64,000 nt of DNA, from NCBI RefSeq assembly GCF_021646545.1, contig NZ_JAKIRP010000016.1, positions 143,763 to 207,762 on the forward strand, written 5' to 3'. The position numbers and the translations under genes were made by a program. Position 1 is the stretch's first letter. Each line of letters begins with the position of its first letter. The notes beneath the pieces are model-generated. The model had not been told where the DNA came from. It saw only the letters and a program-made list of their open reading frames with translations, and did not search any database. Below, one piece after another: positions 42,322 to 51,686 of this stretch. This DNA is from Chitinophaga filiformis. Its GTDB lineage: Bacteria > Bacteroidota > Bacteroidia > Chitinophagales > Chitinophagaceae.

Positions 42322-44802
42322 ATGCTTAAACGTCTACTCCTGGCAGCGTTTATGTGCTGTGGCAGTATTGCTATGGCTCAAACCGGTAATAATTCCGCTA
42401 AACTCGTTGGTAAAGCCCTGGATGCCGTTACCGGCAAACCCGTGGAATATGCTTCTGTTGTTTTACTCAACCCGCAGGATTCTTCCGTAGTGACAGGCAT
42501 GTACACGCAACCGGATGGCGATTTCACTTTCAATACCGTAGCTGCAGGCACTTATGTGCTCCGTATTACCTTTATGGGGTATGACAAGCTTGTACAAGCC
42601 GTAAAGATCATTCCCAACAAGCCGGTACAGTTTGCAGGCACCCTCAGGTTACAACCCGCCGGTAAAGTGCTGGCTACCGTGGAGATTAAATCGGAGAAAC
42701 CCGCCTTTTCCATGCAGATAGACCGCCAGGTCTTTGATGCCGCCAGTATGGTGACTGCGGAAGGCGGTTCCGGGACCGACGTGCTGAAAAACGTTCCCAG
42801 CGTAGACGTGGATATTGATGATAATATTACCCTCCGTGGCAAAAGCGTGACCATCTACGTAGATGGTAAGCCATCCCCGTTCGGAGACGCTAAAACCGCC
42901 CTTCAGATGATCCCTGCGTCTACCATAGACCGCGTGGAGATCATCAACAACCCTTCCGCCAAATTTGAGGCCCAGGGCGGCGGCGGTATCATCAACATCG
43001 TACTGAAAAAGGACAAGGCAATTGGTTATAATGTGATGTTCAACGCCGGCGTAGCCACCCGCGGACAACTCAACGGGAATGTCAATGCCAGCCTCCGTAT
43101 CCGGAAATTTAACTTCTTTGCCAATTATAACGGTTGGTATGGCAGCCAGACAGGTTATGGTTACAGTAACCGTCAGAACCTGGTGACCGATACTGCCGGT
43201 ACGGCTTTCTTTACCCAGGACAGCCGGAATAAGAACAGCAACTCCGGCAATGGTGGCCGTATCGGGCTTGACTATTACCTGAACGACTACAATACCATCA
43301 CGATCTCCGAAGGACTGAATGTCAATACCGGCAACAGCGCAGACGACATTATGCTGAACTACCTGGATGCCCACAAATCTGCCCTCCAGACCGGCGAGCG
43401 TCATAATACGAGCAATTACCGCAATCCGAACAATAATACCAGCCTGAACTTCCGCCATACCACCGACAAACAGAACGAGGAATGGACGGCATATATCAGT
43501 TATAGTAACAATAAAGGCCGGAATAATAGTAACTACAGCACCCGGTATCAAAATGCCGATGGTACGCCTGGAAATGCCCAATTACAGCGAAATTTAGGGA
43601 TCTCCCAGAACCAGTTCTGGAATATCCAGACGGACTATACCACTCCGGTAGGCAAGAAGGGGAAGTTTGAAACCGGCGCCAAGGTGACCCTTCAGAATAA
43701 CAACAACGATTATGATGCCCAGCTGTTCAATTTTACCACCCAGCAATATGAGAAAAGCCTGGACCTCTCCAACACCTACTATTATCAGCAGGACGTGTAC
43801 GGAGGATATATGAACTTTTCCAATGCTTTCGGTAATCTCGGGTACCAGGTGGGCGCCAGGATTGAGCAGGCCAATCTTAAGGGCTTCTCCTACACCAAGG
43901 ATACTTCGGTAAACAACCGTTTCCTGAACGTATTCCCCAGCGTATTCCTGAAGTATAACCTGCCGCGGAATGAGAACCAGAGCCTGATATTCAACTATTC
44001 CACACGAATAGACAGGCCAGGCTTTGACCAGCTGCTGCCTTATATCAACAACTCAGATCCACAGAATATCCGGGCGGGGAACCCTGACCTGAAGCCGTCT
44101 CTGACCCATAAATTTGAAGCGAATTATTCCAGGTATTTCCCCGGTACAAAAGACTACCTGAATACAGGTGTATATTATTCCCAGGCGAATGACGATATAG
44201 ACCGTATCAGCCTCCTGGACACAACTACGGGTGTTACCACCACGCTGCCAATGAACCTGGCTACAGATAAGGACTGGGGAGCTAATTTCACCTACAACCT
44301 GCATATTATCCGCGGTTGGAATGTGACCACCAACCTCAATATGGAGTACAGCAAGCTGACTGGTCCGAGTATCAGTAATGAGTATGTCACCTATGGAGTA
44401 ACCGTTAATTCCAATGTACGCCTGCCGGCAAAGATCAATCTGCAGGTGAATGGGCATTACCGTTCACCAAGAGTGGCGCCACAGGGTACTTTTAAGGCCA
44501 TGAACGGTATCGATCTGGGTATCCGTAAGGAAATGCTTAAAAACAATGCCCTGGCTATCGCCCTGAACATTTCAGACGTACTTAATACGCAGGATTACAG
44601 CTCGCATTACGAAACTGCTGCTTTTATCCAGGATTATACCCGTAAAAGGACCACCCGTTTCATCCGTCTGAACATACGCTACCGTTTCGGGAAAATGGAT
44701 CCGGATATGTTTAAGAAGAAAAAGAAACAGGAGGTGCCTGAAGAAGATGTTGATGATAAGGAAAAAGATAAGGATAAAAAGCCCGTGGACAGCACTTTAT
44801 GA
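42322..44802 (+). CDS. Outer-membrane TonB-dependent-like receptor (OMP_b-brl_3 type)
   Basis: 826 residues. Signal peptide (MLKRLLLAAFMCCGSIAMAQ), then a carboxypeptidase-regulatory-like Ig domain (about 25-115, KPVEYASVVLLNPQDSSVVTGMYTQPDGDFTFNTV). A plug domain follows (about 125-225, VLKNVPSVDVDIDDNITLRGKSVTIYVDGKPSP ... GGGGIINIVLKK), then a large barrel ending in the strand RLNIRYRFGKM. A highly charged tail rich in K/E/D (about 795-826) follows the last strand. Family members lack a SusD partner; substrate unknown. The last codons overlap pcm on the other strand by 6 bp. Confidence 0.92.
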   Translation: MLKRLLLAAFMCCGSIAMAQTGNNSAKLVGKALDAVTGKPVEYASVVLLNPQDSSVVTGMYTQPDGDFTFNTVAAGTYVLRITFMGYDKLVQAVKIIPNKPVQFAGTLRLQPAGKVLATVEIKSEKPAFSMQIDRQVFDAASMVTAEGGSGTDVLKNVPSVDVDIDDNITLRGKSVTIYVDGKPSPFGDAKTALQMIPASTIDRVEIINNPSAKFEAQGGGGIINIVLKKDKAIGYNVMFNAGVATRGQLNGNVNASLRIRKFNFFANYNGWYGSQTGYGYSNRQNLVTDTAGTAFFTQDSRNKNSNSGNGGRIGLDYYLNDYNTITISEGLNVNTGNSADDIMLNYLDAHKSALQTGERHNTSNYRNPNNNTSLNFRHTTDKQNEEWTAYISYSNNKGRNNSNYSTRYQNADGTPGNAQLQRNLGISQNQFWNIQTDYTTPVGKKGKFETGAKVTLQNNNNDYDAQLFNFTTQQYEKSLDLSNTYYYQQDVYGGYMNFSNAFGNLGYQVGARIEQANLKGFSYTKDTSVNNRFLNVFPSVFLKYNLPRNENQSLIFNYSTRIDRPGFDQLLPYINNSDPQNIRAGNPDLKPSLTHKFEANYSRYFPGTKDYLNTGVYYSQANDDIDRISLLDTTTGVTTTLPMNLATDKDWGANFTYNLHIIRGWNVTTNLNMEYSKLTGPSISNEYVTYGVTVNSNVRLPAKINLQVNGHYRSPRVAPQGTFKAMNGIDLGIRKEMLKNNALAIALNISDVLNTQDYSSHYETAAFIQDYTRKRTTRFIRLNIRYRFGKMDPDMFKKKKKQEVPEEDVDDKEKDKDKKPVDSTL

Positions 44803-45453
44803 TTTCTTGCCCGCCAGCATGGGCACGAAAGAAAAGTTATCGAACATTTCCTGGTCATATTCGGTATCGCTGATCTTGGTGATGCGCAGCATCCGCTGTA
44901 CTTCCTGACCGCCAACCGGGATGACCATTTTTCCGCCCACTTTCAATTGCTGCAGCAGCTTTTCCGGGATCTGAGGGGCTGCCGCAGTCACCAGGATCTT
45001 ATCAAAAGGCGCATAAGTGGGAAGTCCTTCATAACCATCGCCATAGAAGAAGCGGATGGTAGGGTACTTTGATTTAAAAGGGAACTGCTTTACCAGGTCA
45101 AACAGTCTTTTCTGGCGTTCTATAGTAAATACATTAGCTTTCAGCTCAGCCAGCACACAAGCCTGGTAGCAGCTGCCGGTACCGATCTCCAGTACTTTTT
45201 CAAAAGGTTTCACTTCCAGCAGCTGTGACTGATAAGCCACAGTATAGGGCTGTGAAATGGTCTGACCTTCCCCGATAGGGAAAGCCCTGTCCTCGTAGGC
45301 AATGCCTTCAAAAGCTGTATCCAGGAAATAGTGCCGTGGGATGTTGTTGATAGCCGTTAATACATTTTCGTCTGTAATGCCTTTCTGCCGGATACTATCG
45401 ACCAGTTGCCTGCGTAATCCTTTTTGCTTGTAAGAATCTTCGTACCGCCTCAT
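44797..45453 (-). CDS. pcm: Protein-L-isoaspartate O-methyltransferase
   Basis: 218 residues from ATG 45453 (RRYEDSYKQKGLRRQLVDSI); nine upstream residues in frame are less likely. It methylates isoaspartyl residues in damaged proteins with SAM. AYEDRAFPIGEGQTISQPYTVAYQSQLL is the PCMT signature, VLEIGTGSCYQACVLAEL is motif I with Cys where other bacteria often have Gly, and DKILVTAAAPQIPEKLLQQLKVGGKMVIPVG is motifs II-III. Cytoplasmic. Convergent overlap of 6 bp with the barrel gene. Confidence 0.92.
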   Translation of the reverse strand: MRRYEDSYKQKGLRRQLVDSIRQKGITDENVLTAINNIPRHYFLDTAFEGIAYEDRAFPIGEGQTISQPYTVAYQSQLLEVKPFEKVLEIGTGSCYQACVLAELKANVFTIERQKRLFDLVKQFPFKSKYPTIRFFYGDGYEGLPTYAPFDKILVTAAAPQIPEKLLQQLKVGGKMVIPVGGQEVQRMLRITKISDTEYDQEMFDNFSFVPMLAGKKS

Positions 45454-45652
45454 ACCCGCAAAATTAACCAATACCCCCAATTTTCAATTAAGTGTGGAAT
45501 ACTTCTATTTATCAACATTACTGTTTTGTTTGCCGAAAATAACTTGGTTTGATAATTGCTGAGTTCTTTCCCAGCTATTCATTTTCTCCGGATTTTAGCT
45601 TTAATTTACACACTTGTTTTTTCTCAATAAGAAAACAAATCGAAATCGTTCT

Positions 45653-47377
45653 ATGGATAATATCATTGAAAGTAAGGTATCACAGTGGCTCAGTGGCCAA
45701 TTTGACACAGATACCGTGGCCACGATCAAGCAATTGCAACAGGATAACCCCGACGAATTAGCTGATGCTTTTTATCGCAGCCTGGAATTTGGAACAGGCG
45801 GTCTGCGCGGGGTAATGGGTGTAGGCACAAACCGTATGAATAAATACACGGTTGGTATGGCTACCCAGGGTTTTGCCAACTACCTGAAGCAGGCCTTTAG
45901 CGGTGAAATAAAGCTGGCCATCGCACATGACAGCCGCAATAACAGCCGCTATTTTGCAGAAGTTGCCGCTAATGTACTGGCAGCCAATGGTATTAAGGTA
46001 TACCTGTTCGAAAGCCTCCGCCCTACCCCTGAACTGTCATTCACCATCCGTCACCTGGGATGCCAGGGTGGTATCGTGCTGACAGCCTCCCACAATCCTA
46101 AAGAATATAACGGCTACAAGGCCTACTGGAACGATGGAGCCCAGCTGGTGCCTCCTCACGATAAAAACGTTATCCGTGAAGTAGAGAAGATCGCCTCCAT
46201 TGATGAAGTAAAATGGTCCGGCGGAGAAGCCAATATTACTAGTATTGGTAAGGAAGTTGACGAAGCCTATCTGCAGGAACTGAAAAACCTCAGCATCCAG
46301 CCGGAAGTGATCAAAGAACAGCACGACCTGAAAATAGTTTATACCCCCATCCACGGTACAGGCATTACCCTGGTGCCTGAGATCCTGAAGCGTTATGGTT
46401 TTACCAACGTACATGTGGTGGAAGAACAGGCTACTCCGGACGGTAACTTCCCTACCGTAGTATATCCTAACCCGGAGGAATCTGAAGCGATGAGCATCGG
46501 TCTGAAGAAAGCCAAAGAACTGGATGCAGCTATCCTGCTGGGTACTGACCCTGATTCTGACCGTGTAGGTATTGCTGTTAAAGATATTAAAGGCGAATGG
46601 ACACTCCTGAATGGTAACCAGACAGCCGTACTGCTCTTTAACTACATCATCGAAGGCCGCAGACGTAAAGGTCTGGCTGGCGATACTGACTATGTATGTA
46701 AAACAGTGGTGACCTCTGACCTCATCGATGTATTTGCTGCAAGCAATAATGTAAAATGCTATAACGTACTGACCGGCTTCAAATGGATCGCTGACCTGAT
46801 CAGACGCAAGGAAGGTGAAGAGAAATTCATCTGCGGTGGTGAGGAATCTTACGGTTACATGATCGGCGACAATGTACGCGACAAGGACGCTATCGCTTCT
46901 GTTGCACTGATCTGTGAAATGGCGGCTTATGCACGTAGTCAGGGAAGATCACTGTATGAACAACTGATAGACATCTACGTAAAATACGGTTATTATAAAG
47001 AGAACCTGATCTCCATCACCAAAAAAGGAATGAAGGGAGCAGAGGAAATTGCCGATATGATGCGTGGTTATCGTGAGAACCCACCAAGTACTATCAACGG
47101 TTCTAAGGTTGTAACGCTGTACGACTATGAACTGCAGCAGGTGAAAAACCTGAAAACAGGTGAAGTAAAACCGATCGATCTGCCAAGATCCAACGTACTG
47201 CAATTTGTACTGGAAGATGGTAGCAAGATCTCCGCTCGTCCTTCAGGTACTGAGCCTAAGATCAAATTCTACTTCAGTGTAAATCAGAAGCTTGAGAATG
47301 CAGCCGGCTTTGATGCTGCCACTCAGGCGCTTGATCAACGCGTTCAGGATATTATTAAGGATATGAAGCTGAAATAA
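45653..47377 (+). CDS. Phospho-sugar mutase (phosphoglucomutase/phosphomannomutase)
   Basis: 574 residues from ATG 45653. Alpha-D-phosphohexomutase with all four domains: phosphoserine loop TASHNPKEYNGYK (Ser146), metal loop DPDSDRVG (Asp299, 301, 303), sugar loop CGGEESYG, and phosphate-binding SARPSGTEPKIKFY near the C-terminus. The long form and the N-terminal FGTGGLRGVMGVGTNRMN resemble PgcA-type phosphoglucomutases that isomerise Glc-1-P and Glc-6-P. Specificity for glucose over mannose is not certain. Single gene with its own terminator. Confidence 0.93.
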   Translation: MDNIIESKVSQWLSGQFDTDTVATIKQLQQDNPDELADAFYRSLEFGTGGLRGVMGVGTNRMNKYTVGMATQGFANYLKQAFSGEIKLAIAHDSRNNSRYFAEVAANVLAANGIKVYLFESLRPTPELSFTIRHLGCQGGIVLTASHNPKEYNGYKAYWNDGAQLVPPHDKNVIREVEKIASIDEVKWSGGEANITSIGKEVDEAYLQELKNLSIQPEVIKEQHDLKIVYTPIHGTGITLVPEILKRYGFTNVHVVEEQATPDGNFPTVVYPNPEESEAMSIGLKKAKELDAAILLGTDPDSDRVGIAVKDIKGEWTLLNGNQTAVLLFNYIIEGRRRKGLAGDTDYVCKTVVTSDLIDVFAASNNVKCYNVLTGFKWIADLIRRKEGEEKFICGGEESYGYMIGDNVRDKDAIASVALICEMAAYARSQGRSLYEQLIDIYVKYGYYKENLISITKKGMKGAEEIADMMRGYRENPPSTINGSKVVTLYDYELQQVKNLKTGEVKPIDLPRSNVLQFVLEDGSKISARPSGTEPKIKFYFSVNQKLENAAGFDAATQALDQRVQDIIKDMKLK

Positions 47378-47402
47378 TCCTTCATTATTCTTTTATCTTT
47401 GT

Positions 47403-47440
47403 CCCGGTACTGATACACCCGTCAGTACCGGGATTTTTTT
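47403..47440 (+). terminator. Intrinsic terminator of the mutase gene
   Basis: Perfect 11-bp stem CCCGGTACTGA / TCAGTACCGGG (47403-47413 with 47422-47432) followed by A and seven T. Confidence 0.88.
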
Positions 47441-47447
47441 ATACCTT

Positions 47448-48434
47448 ATGAAAACCGCAGCTGTGCCACATTTAAGAGGAATACTTCTATTTATCCTGGT
47501 AGTATTATTGTACTACCCCGTCCTGGCAGGGCAGCAAAATCCTACTTCAGAAAGAGATACCACTATAGATACGCAGTCACCTACCCACATCAACCGCTCA
47601 AATATCTGGCTGATGGCTGGTGTTACCACCACGCTGTATGGAGGAGCACTGGCTATTCTCAATAATACCTGGTACAATCAGTACCCCCGATCGCGTTTCC
47701 ATTCTTTCAATGATACGCCTGAATGGCTGCAGATGGACAAGGCCGGCCACTTTTACAGTGCTTATATGGAAGGGAAGATCAGCAGGGAAATGTGGCGCTG
47801 CACCGGGCTGCCGGAAAAGCAGCAGATCTGGATCGGCGGACTTAGCGGATTTGTTTATCAATCTGTTATAGAGATCCTGGACGCCTATTCTGCCGAATGG
47901 GGCTTCTCCTGGACAGATATGGCTGCCAATGCCGGTGGCTCGGCACTCATGATAGGTCAGGAACTGGTATGGCATGAGCAAAGGATACAGCTTAAGTTCT
48001 CCGCCTATCCCAAAAGATACCAGGACCCTTACCTGAAAACGCGTACAGATCAGTTGTTTGGAGATAATCTGGCAGAGCGGACCTTAAAAGACTATAATGC
48101 ACAAACATACTGGGTATCAGTGAATCTGCATGCTTTCATTCCGCACAGCCGCCTGCCTGCATGGCTCAATATTGCTGCAGGATATGGCGCCAACGGCATG
48201 CTCAAAGGGGATAATAATATATGGAAGGACGGCAATGGTATTGAACACGATTATTCGGCTATTCCCCGTTACCGGCAGTTCTATCTTTCACCTGATATAG
48301 ATTTCACCCGGATACCTACACGTAGAAAAGGAGTTAAAGTATTATTCCAGGTGCTGAATATGTTCAAGTTCCCCGCCCCTGCACTGGAGCTCACCTCCAG
48401 GGGCGTATTCCGCGGGCATCTCCTGCATTTCTGA
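47448..48434 (+). CDS. DUF2279-like envelope protein
   Basis: 328 residues with a signal peptide or anchor (GILLFILVVLLYYPVLAGQQ, about 11-30). The core ITLYGG-type strand followed by MDKAGHFYSAYMEGKISREMWR (about 98-119), then IGGLSGFVYQSVIEILDAYSAEWGFSWTDMAANAGGSALM, resembles DUF2279 periplasmic proteins, whose conserved DKxGH segment could be functional. C-terminal strands end in GHLLHF, like an outer-membrane protein. Function unknown; recognition is from memory. Confidence 0.7.
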   Translation: MKTAAVPHLRGILLFILVVLLYYPVLAGQQNPTSERDTTIDTQSPTHINRSNIWLMAGVTTTLYGGALAILNNTWYNQYPRSRFHSFNDTPEWLQMDKAGHFYSAYMEGKISREMWRCTGLPEKQQIWIGGLSGFVYQSVIEILDAYSAEWGFSWTDMAANAGGSALMIGQELVWHEQRIQLKFSAYPKRYQDPYLKTRTDQLFGDNLAERTLKDYNAQTYWVSVNLHAFIPHSRLPAWLNIAAGYGANGMLKGDNNIWKDGNGIEHDYSAIPRYRQFYLSPDIDFTRIPTRRKGVKVLFQVLNMFKFPAPALELTSRGVFRGHLLHF

Positions 48435-48437
48435 GTG

Positions 48438-48935
48438 TTATACGAGGTATGCTGAGCGGATCTCATTCTCTTCCATATCCACCATCACCATGTCCTGCAT
48501 GGTAGTAGAGAGTGAATGTCCTACGAAATCCACTGACAATGGGAAAGATTTATGTTTACGGTCTACCAGCACGGCAGTCTGTATTTTCTTAGGCAGGAAC
48601 TGCAGGAAAGGTTTCAGGGCATACAACATGGTCCGGCCTGAGTTAGCCACATCATCTACCAGCACGATCGCCCTTCCGTTGAAATCCATCTCTTCAGATA
48701 GCTTCACCGCTTCCGGACGTTGTTTATCCAGGTTCAGTTGTAAGAGCTTGATACGCAAGGGAGAGATCTCCTGCAGTATCGCTGCGATCTTCTCTGCCAG
48801 TATCATTCCCCTGTCCCAGATACCTGCCAGGATAATTTCCTGTTCATCACTGTTATGTTCGTAGATCTCGTAGGCGATACGTTTGATCTTCTTCTCTATC
48901 ACATCCTGGGTCAGGATCACGTTCTTAGTTTCCAT
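48438..48935 (-). CDS. Phosphoribosyltransferase family protein (PyrR-like)
   Basis: 165 residues. The PRPP-binding motif is AIVLVDDVANSGRTMLYAL (about 90-108), followed by TAVLVDRKHKSFPLSVDFVGHSLST, which resembles PyrR and other type I PRTases in layout. PyrR has uracil phosphoribosyltransferase activity and regulates pyr genes in Firmicutes. Whether this protein regulates anything is not visible, and no pyr gene is adjacent. Convergent with the DUF2279-like gene, with only 3 nt between stops. Confidence 0.85.
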   Translation of the reverse strand: METKNVILTQDVIEKKIKRIAYEIYEHNSDEQEIILAGIWDRGMILAEKIAAILQEISPLRIKLLQLNLDKQRPEAVKLSEEMDFNGRAIVLVDDVANSGRTMLYALKPFLQFLPKKIQTAVLVDRKHKSFPLSVDFVGHSLSTTMQDMVMVDMEENEIRSAYLV

Positions 48936-49053
48936 GTTGGTTGTTTAGCGGGGTAAAATTAGGAAAAAGAGTCCATAGTCGGCAGGTCATAGTCTATGGC
49001 GGATGATCTATTTTTCCTTACATTGCTATAAATTAGGAAGTCAAATCTGACGT

Positions 49054-50373
49054 ATGCATATAATTCAGGAGCTATTATTTGTAATTGCCTTCGGCATTGC
49101 TGTATATCTGTTTTACAGGAAAGCGAGGCAGATCAGGCAGAACATTCTGCTTGGCAGGGATGTACAATTGAATGACGAACCTGCCACTCGCTGGCGGAAT
49201 ATGTTACTGCTTGCATTCGGACAGAAGAAAATGTTCCGCAATCCCCTCGTTGCTGTGCTGCACTTCTTCGTGTATGCGGGTTTTGTCATTATCAATATTG
49301 AGATCCTGGAGATCATCCTGGATGGCATACTGGGCACCCACCGCCTGTTCGCCCCTTTATTAGGAAGCCTTTATGCGGTGCTGATCGGCTGTTTCGAGAT
49401 ATTGGCCGCCCTGGTGCTCATTGGCTGCGCCATCTTCCTGGTGCGCAGGAACGTTGTGAAGGTAAAACGTCTCAATCAACATGAACTGGATGGCTGGCCC
49501 CGTTCAGACGCCAACTATATCCTGATCACGGAAATAGTGCTGATGCTCCTGTTCCTGACCATGAATACGGCAGATCAGGCCCTGCAACAACATGGGCATG
49601 AACATTATATGAATACCGGCGCCTTCTGGGTGACAGGCCCTTTTGTATCGCTGTTTACAGGCTTATCAGACAGTACACTCATCGCCATAGAACGTACGTG
49701 CTGGTGGCTACACATACTGGGTATTCTGGCATTCCTGAACTACCTCCCCTACTCCAAGCACCTGCACATTATACTGGCTTTCCCGAATGCCTATTACGGT
49801 GATCTGCGGCCGAAAGGTAAAATGGAAAACATGCCGGCCGTACAGAAGGAAGTACAGCTCATGTTGCAGCCAGACCTCGCGGCAGAGGCTCCCGGCGGGG
49901 ATATTCCTAAATTCGGCGCCAAAGATGTACCTGACCTTACCTGGAAGAACTTACTGGATGCCTATAGTTGTACGGAATGTGGCCGTTGTACTGCCGCTTG
50001 TCCGGCGAATATCACCGGCAAGAAGCTGTCGCCCCGTAAGATCATGATGGACACCCGCGACCGTGCGGAAGCCATTGGTGTTCAGATAGCAAAAACAGGT
50101 TCCTTTACTGAAGACGGTAAGACCCTGCTCCGCGATTATATCACTGAAGAAGAGCTCCGCGCCTGTACCTCCTGCAACGCCTGTGTACAGGAGTGCCCGG
50201 TGAGCATCAATCCCCTGCACATCATCCTGCAACTGCGCCGTCACCTGGTGATGGAAGAATCCAGCGCTCCGCAGGAATGGAACATGATGTTCAGCAACAT
50301 AGAAAACAATATGGCCCCCTGGAAAATGAGTCCGGACGACAGGGACAAATGGGCCGTAGAAATGAATGGATAA
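49054..50373 (+). CDS. Membrane-bound 2x[4Fe-4S] redox protein (NarI/HdrE-like plus ferredoxin)
   Basis: 439 residues. Five to six membrane helices (about 5-20, 64-90, 97-127, 155-175, 205-235) carry His residues suited to heme b, as in NarI/DsrM. A cytoplasmic ferredoxin domain follows with two cluster motifs: CTECGRCTAACP (Cys306, 309, 312, 316) and CTSCNACVQECP (Cys371, 374, 377, 381). With the CCG-domain protein 25 nt downstream it forms a heterodisulfide-reductase-like pair that probably passes electrons between quinones and a soluble acceptor. Substrate unknown. Confidence 0.88.
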   Translation: MHIIQELLFVIAFGIAVYLFYRKARQIRQNILLGRDVQLNDEPATRWRNMLLLAFGQKKMFRNPLVAVLHFFVYAGFVIINIEILEIILDGILGTHRLFAPLLGSLYAVLIGCFEILAALVLIGCAIFLVRRNVVKVKRLNQHELDGWPRSDANYILITEIVLMLLFLTMNTADQALQQHGHEHYMNTGAFWVTGPFVSLFTGLSDSTLIAIERTCWWLHILGILAFLNYLPYSKHLHIILAFPNAYYGDLRPKGKMENMPAVQKEVQLMLQPDLAAEAPGGDIPKFGAKDVPDLTWKNLLDAYSCTECGRCTAACPANITGKKLSPRKIMMDTRDRAEAIGVQIAKTGSFTEDGKTLLRDYITEEELRACTSCNACVQECPVSINPLHIILQLRRHLVMEESSAPQEWNMMFSNIENNMAPWKMSPDDRDKWAVEMNG

Positions 50374-50398
50374 TAGCGTTAAGTTAAACTGATATACA

Positions 50399-51178
50399 AT
50401 GCAAATAAAAACGATGGCCGAATACGCCGCCAACGGCGAAACACCTGAAATCCTCTTTTGGGTGGGATGTGCCGGCAGTTTTGATCAACGTGCGCAGAAA
50501 ATCACCAAAGCCTTTGCCACTATCCTCGATAAAGTAGGCGTTCGCTTCGCAATACTCGGTAAAGAAGAAAGCTGTACCGGCGATCCTGCCCGCAGGGCCG
50601 GCAATGAATTCATCTTCCAGATGATGGCGCAGAACAATATAGCCGTCCTGAATGGTTATGAGGTAAAAAAGATCGTTACCGCCTGCCCTCACTGCTTTAA
50701 TACACTCCGTAACGAATATCCTGAACTGGGCGGACACTATGAAGTGATCCACCACACTACCTTCCTCCAACAACTGATCGATGAAGGCAAGATCAGGATG
50801 AAAGAGTCCGGCTCATTCAAAGGACGCAAGATCACCTACCATGACTCCTGCTATCTCGGTCGTGCCAACAATATCTATGAAGCGCCCCGCAAAGTGCTGG
50901 AAGCCCTGGATGCAGAATTAGTGGAAATGAAGCGCTGCCGTAGTAATGGCTTGTGCTGCGGAGCAGGTGGCGCCCAGATGTTCAAGGAGGAAGAAAAAGG
51001 CGCTACCCGTGTCAACTTTGAACGTGGCAAAGAGGCGGTGGAAACCGGCGCTGCTGTTATTGCATCCAACTGCCCTTTCTGTATGACCATGCTGACGGAT
51101 GGCGTGAAAGAACAAGGAAAGGAAGATAGCGTACAGGTGCTGGATATCGCAGAAATGATAGCACAGCAGATAACGTGA
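50399..51178 (+). CDS. CCG-domain (HdrB/GlpC/LutA-type) Fe-S protein
   Basis: 259 residues with two cysteine-rich CCG domains. The first has FWVGCAGSFDQRA (Cys24) and ACPHCFNTLRNEY. The second has YHDSCYLGR, RSNGLCCGAGG and SNCPFCMTM. In HdrB such domains bind non-cubane clusters and reduce disulfides; in LutA and GlpC they accept electrons from substrate dehydrogenases. Here the partner is the upstream membrane protein. The stop codon overlaps the next gene by 4 bp (GTGA), so the third gene is translationally coupled. Confidence 0.9.
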   Translation: MQIKTMAEYAANGETPEILFWVGCAGSFDQRAQKITKAFATILDKVGVRFAILGKEESCTGDPARRAGNEFIFQMMAQNNIAVLNGYEVKKIVTACPHCFNTLRNEYPELGGHYEVIHHTTFLQQLIDEGKIRMKESGSFKGRKITYHDSCYLGRANNIYEAPRKVLEALDAELVEMKRCRSNGLCCGAGGAQMFKEEEKGATRVNFERGKEAVETGAAVIASNCPFCMTMLTDGVKEQGKEDSVQVLDIAEMIAQQIT

Positions 51179-51597
51179 AACATCTCTTTACCTTCCTGAT
51201 GCTCGTCTTTTGCTGCACAGCTGCAGCCCAGGATGTGGCCTTGTTTAACAAAGACGGGAAGGCTATCGCCTACATTGACACCAAAGATAAAGACCGGACG
51301 ATCTACCTGTACAGCGGTGAGCCGGTCGCTGTCATCTCGGAAGCCGATGTCTATGGCTTCAACGGCAAGCACCTGGGCTGGTATGAAAAGGGCGTTGTGA
51401 GGGATCATGATGGTAAGAGGATCGGTAATACGAAAAAGGCGGCTACAGGGTATACCCAGTATGAGCCTTATAAAAGCTATAAGCGACAGAAGCCGTACAT
51501 GGGATATAAGCGCTATCCGCCCTATAAGCCATACTTCTCCAATGCCTGGTCGGATGGGTCTTTTGAGGTGTTTCTGTCAAAGGGGACAGAAAAGTAA
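51175..51597 (+). CDS. Exported 4-fold beta-flower-like protein with Tyr/Lys/Pro-rich tail
   Basis: 140 residues starting at GTG inside the stop of the CCG gene (GTGA overlap). Signal peptide MKHLFTFLMLVFCCTAAAQ. The mature part has four repeats of a strand-turn unit (LFNKDGKAIAYID, IYLYSGEPVAVI, VYGFNGKHLGWYE, VRDHDGKRIG), the pattern of the 4-fold beta-flower domain, recalled from memory. The tail (about 103-126) is rich in Tyr, Lys and Pro (YKSYKRQKPYMGYKRYPPYK). Function unknown; its coupling to cytoplasmic redox proteins is odd for an exported protein. Confidence 0.72.
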   Translation: MKHLFTFLMLVFCCTAAAQDVALFNKDGKAIAYIDTKDKDRTIYLYSGEPVAVISEADVYGFNGKHLGWYEKGVVRDHDGKRIGNTKKAATGYTQYEPYKSYKRQKPYMGYKRYPPYKPYFSNAWSDGSFEVFLSKGTEK

Positions 51598-51674
51598 TGT
51601 CCGCCGTCAGGCCCTACTATAAGTATCCTGACACCAAAATGACGCTCGTCAGTAGTCTGTACTCAATTTTTCGG

Positions 51675-51682
51675 TAATTTTG
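51675..51682 (+). promoter_or_regulatory. -7 promoter box right before the gene at 51687
   Basis: TAATTTTG fits TAnnTTTG and ends 4 nt before the ATG, implying an almost leaderless transcript. No good -33 element is visible. Confidence 0.4.
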
Positions 51683-51686
51683 CATC

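Noticed and set aside
47394..47401. TATCTTTG box after the mutase gene as a promoter
   Set aside because: Its start would fall inside the terminator hairpin at 47403-47440 and no -33 element is at the right distance.
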